Assembly: GCA_011391855.1 (NCBI GenBank)
Contig: JAABPT010000126.1
Location: forward strand, 1-5,340
DNA length: 5,340 nt
Origin: Burkholderiales bacterium
Lineage (GTDB): Bacteria; Pseudomonadota; Gammaproteobacteria; Burkholderiales; Burkholderiaceae_C
Direction of reading: 5' to 3'
Under the pieces are notes generated by a model, which worked only from the letters and a program-made list of their open reading frames with translations, ran no database searches and had not been told where the DNA came from. The position numbers and the translations under genes were made by a program. Positions 3,585 to 5,340 of the stretch are shown piece by piece. Position 1 is the first letter of the stretch; every line of letters starts with the position of its first letter.

Positions 3585-5340
3585 CTAAGCCGCTTCGTCG
3601 GCCAGGAAAGCGCCCATCCGGCGCTTCTTCAAGTGGACGAGCAACAGCGAGACCGCGGCTGGCGTCACCCCCGAGATGCGCGAGGCCTGCCCCAGCGTGG
3701 CGGGCCGCTGCCGGGCCAGGGTCTGCCGTACCTCGAACGAGAGCGCCTTCACCGCGCCGTAGTCCAGGTCCTCGGGCAGCACCAGGCCCTCCAACGCCGA
3801 GGCGCGGTCGACCTCGTCGTTCTGTTTTTCGATATAGCCGGCGTACTTGATGGCGACTTCGGCCTGCTCGATCACGGCGTCGGCTTCGCGCGGGCCGTAT
3901 TCGGCGCGCAGGGTTTCACGTGAAACAGCGGCCGGGTGCGCCGCGATGGCCGCCAGCTCGGCCGCCGCGTCGAAACCCACGCCGGGCCGTCGCAGCAGGT
4001 CGGCCAGGCTGTATTCGCGCTCCAGAGCCTTGCCCAGCAGCCGCTCGGCGTCGGCCGGCGGGACGGTGGCCGGGCGCACCCAGGTCGCGCGCAGCCGCTG
4101 CAGTTCGCGTTCCAGCCGTTCTCGCTTGCGCTCGAAGGCGGCCCAGCGTGCGTCGCCCACCAGGCCCAGTTCGCGGCCGGCTTCGGTCAGGCGCAGGTCG
4201 GCGTTGTCTTCGCGCAGTTGCAGCCGGTATTCGGCGCGGCTGGTAAACATGCGGTAGGGCTCGGTCACGCCCTTGGTCACCAGGTCGTCCACCAGCACGC
4301 CCAGGTAGGCCTGGTCGCGACGCGGCAGCCACGCGGCCCTGCCCTGCACCTGCAGCGCCGCATTGGCCCCGGCGTACAGGCCTTGCGCCGCCGCTTCCTC
4401 GTAGCCGGTGGTCCCGTTGATCTGGCCGGCGAAGAAGAGGCCAGCGATGGCCTGGGTCTCGAAACTGGGCTTCAGCCCGCGTGGGTCGAAATAGTCGTAT
4501 TCGATGGCGTAGCCCGGCCGCAGGATGTGCGCCCGCTCCAGCCCGCGCATCGACTGCACGGCGGCAATCTGGATGTCGAACGGCAGCGAGGTCGAGATGC
4601 CGTTGGGGTAGAACTCATGCGTCGTCAGCCCTTCGGGTTCCAGGAAGATCTGGTGGCTGGTCTTGTCGGCGAAGCGGTTGACCTTGTCCTCGATGCTCGG
4701 GCAGTAGCGCGGCCCCACGCCACCAATGACGCCGGTGAACATGGGGCTGCGGTCGAAGCCACTGCGGATGATTTCGTGTGTGCGCTCGTTGGTGTGGGTG
4801 ATCCAGCACGGCACTTGGCGCGGGTGCTGCTCGGGCGCGCCCAGGAAGCTGAAAACCGGCACCGGCTGCAGCGGCGGGCTGCCGTCGGCGGCCGGCATGC
4901 CGTCGCCGGGCTGCTCTTCCAGCCGGCTGAAGTCGATCGAACGGCCGTCGATGCGCGGCGGCGTACCGGTCTTCAGCCGCCCTTGCGGCAGCTTCAGTTC
5001 CTTCAGCCGCGCCGACAGGCCCAGCGCCGGCGGGTCGCCGGCGCGGCCGGCGCTGTAATTCTGCAGGCCCACGTGGATACGGCCGTCGAGAAAGGTGCCG
5101 GCCGTGAGCACCACCGCCCGGCCGCGAAAACGCACGCCGGCCTGGGTGACGGCGCCCACCACGCGGTCGCCTTCACCGGTGGATTCCAGCATCAGATCGT
5201 CCACCGCCTGCTGGAACAGCCACAGGTTCGGCTGGTTCTCCAGCCGCCGGCGGATGGCGGCGCGGTACAGCACGCGGTCGGCCTGCGCCCGGGTGGCGCG
5301 CACGGCGGGGCCTTTGCTGCCGTTGAGGATGCGGAACTGG
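3585..5340 (-). CDS. mnmG: MnmG (GidA), tRNA 5-carboxymethylaminomethyluridine synthesis enzyme, 5'-truncated by window edge
   Basis: MnmG is the FAD-dependent partner of the GTPase MnmE. Together they install the cmnm5 group on wobble U34 of certain tRNAs in the cytoplasm. The window holds 584 codons plus a TAG stop. The reading frame is open to the right edge, so the true start and the N-terminal dinucleotide-binding motif (about 80 residues by comparison with E. coli) are missing. Family signatures seen in order, numbered from the first codon in the window: QFRILNGSKGPAVRATRAQAD (1-21), TAGTFLDG (79-86), GRLKTGTPPRID (120-131), GVGPRYCPSIEDK (about 207-219, with the conserved cysteine at 213), NGTTGYEEAAAQG, EPYRMFTSRAEYRL, LREDNADLRLTE, and a C-terminal QASRISGVTPAAVS helix region of the kind that contacts MnmE. 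Compared with E. coli MnmG as I recall it, about 10-13 extra residues (GMPAADGSPPLQP) lie just before the PVFSF segment. A parS site is embedded at residues 472-476. The next gene, rsmG, begins 14 nt after the stop. Identification is very secure. Confidence 0.98.
   Translation of the reverse strand, partial: QFRILNGSKGPAVRATRAQADRVLYRAAIRRRLENQPNLWLFQQAVDDLMLESTGEGDRVVGAVTQAGVRFRGRAVVLTAGTFLDGRIHVGLQNYSAGRAGDPPALGLSARLKELKLPQGRLKTGTPPRIDGRSIDFSRLEEQPGDGMPAADGSPPLQPVPVFSFLGAPEQHPRQVPCWITHTNERTHEIIRSGFDRSPMFTGVIGGVGPRYCPSIEDKVNRFADKTSHQIFLEPEGLTTHEFYPNGISTSLPFDIQIAAVQSMRGLERAHILRPGYAIEYDYFDPRGLKPSFETQAIAGLFFAGQINGTTGYEEAAAQGLYAGANAALQVQGRAAWLPRRDQAYLGVLVDDLVTKGVTEPYRMFTSRAEYRLQLREDNADLRLTEAGRELGLVGDARWAAFERKRERLERELQRLRATWVRPATVPPADAERLLGKALEREYSLADLLRRPGVGFDAAAELAAIAAHPAAVSRETLRAEYGPREADAVIEQAEVAIKYAGYIEKQNDEVDRASALEGLVLPEDLDYGAVKALSFEVRQTLARQRPATLGQASRISGVTPAAVSLLLVHLKKRRMGAFLADEAA
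3912..3927. promoter_or_regulatory. parS: parS centromere site (ParB-binding) inside mnmG
   Basis: The plus strand reads GGTTTCACGTGAAACA. It contains the perfect 14-nt palindrome GTTTCACGTGAAAC (3913-3926) and differs from the classic parS 16-mer TGTTTCACGTGAAACA only at its first base. In mnmG it encodes V-S-R-E-T using GTT TCA CGT GAA ACC, a run of A/T-ending codons that is unusual in this high-GC3 gene. This fits selection on the DNA word rather than on the protein. ParB clamps load at such sites, and parA lies 2.2 kb downstream. ParB binding itself is inferred, not observed. Confidence 0.93.

Noticed and set aside
2848..3588. Plus-strand open frame (246 codons) opposite rsmG
   Set aside because: Shadow of rsmG. 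Composition is low in hydrophobic-core patterning and shows no family signature, and the opposite strand is unambiguously rsmG.
5070..5075. CACGTG in mnmG (GCCCACGTGGAT) as a further parS
   Set aside because: Flanking bases do not match the parS arms. It encodes the conserved IHVGL segment of MnmG.
1..5340. Replication origin (DnaA boxes), tRNA genes, CRISPR, insertion sequences
   Set aside because: No TTATCCACA-like cluster, no tRNA-like cloverleaf with CCA-end features, no spaced direct repeats and no transposase-like frames were seen.

Overview
The window is a compact, GC-rich (roughly two-thirds G+C by eye) stretch of bacterial chromosome in which every supported gene lies on the minus strand. 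Transcription therefore runs from high to low coordinates. Gene content, protein sequences and gene order point to a betaproteobacterium, most likely Burkholderiales and plausibly the Comamonadaceae. The genus cannot be fixed from this sequence alone. The mnmG-rsmG-parA block together with two parS centromere sites suggests an origin-proximal position, although no DnaA-box cluster was seen inside the window.

Layout in transcription order: (1) mnmG (gidA), lacking its N-terminus because the gene runs off the right edge; (2) rsmG (gidB), 14 nt downstream; (3) a secreted Blc-type lipocalin overlapping the rsmG stop by 4 nt; (4) a LysE/RhtB-family membrane exporter after a 22-nt gap; (5) parA, whose GTG start overlaps the exporter stop by 4 nt; (6) a two-part GNAT acetyltransferase with an apparent TTG start, overlapping parA by 8 nt; (7) a 124-nt non-coding gap; (8) a possible new reading frame starting at position 92 and leaving the window on the left. 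That frame does not look like the beginning of ParB.

The core functions are tRNA wobble-uridine modification (MnmG), 16S rRNA m7G methylation (RsmG) and chromosome segregation (ParA with parS). The best non-gene signals are two near-consensus parS sites, one inside mnmG (3912-3927) and one inside rsmG (3002-3017). The ParB centromere is therefore written into coding sequence immediately upstream of parA. Three genes not obviously related to segregation (lipocalin, LysE-type exporter, GNAT) are interleaved with short gaps or overlaps, so all six genes look like one translationally coupled transcription unit.

No convincing new defence, mobile or RNA system is visible: there are no tRNAs, CRISPR, insertion sequences or transposases. 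The points worth a second look are the coding-embedded parS sites, the accessory genes embedded in the gid-par unit, the separation of parA from parB, and a small codon-usage anomaly inside the GNAT gene.
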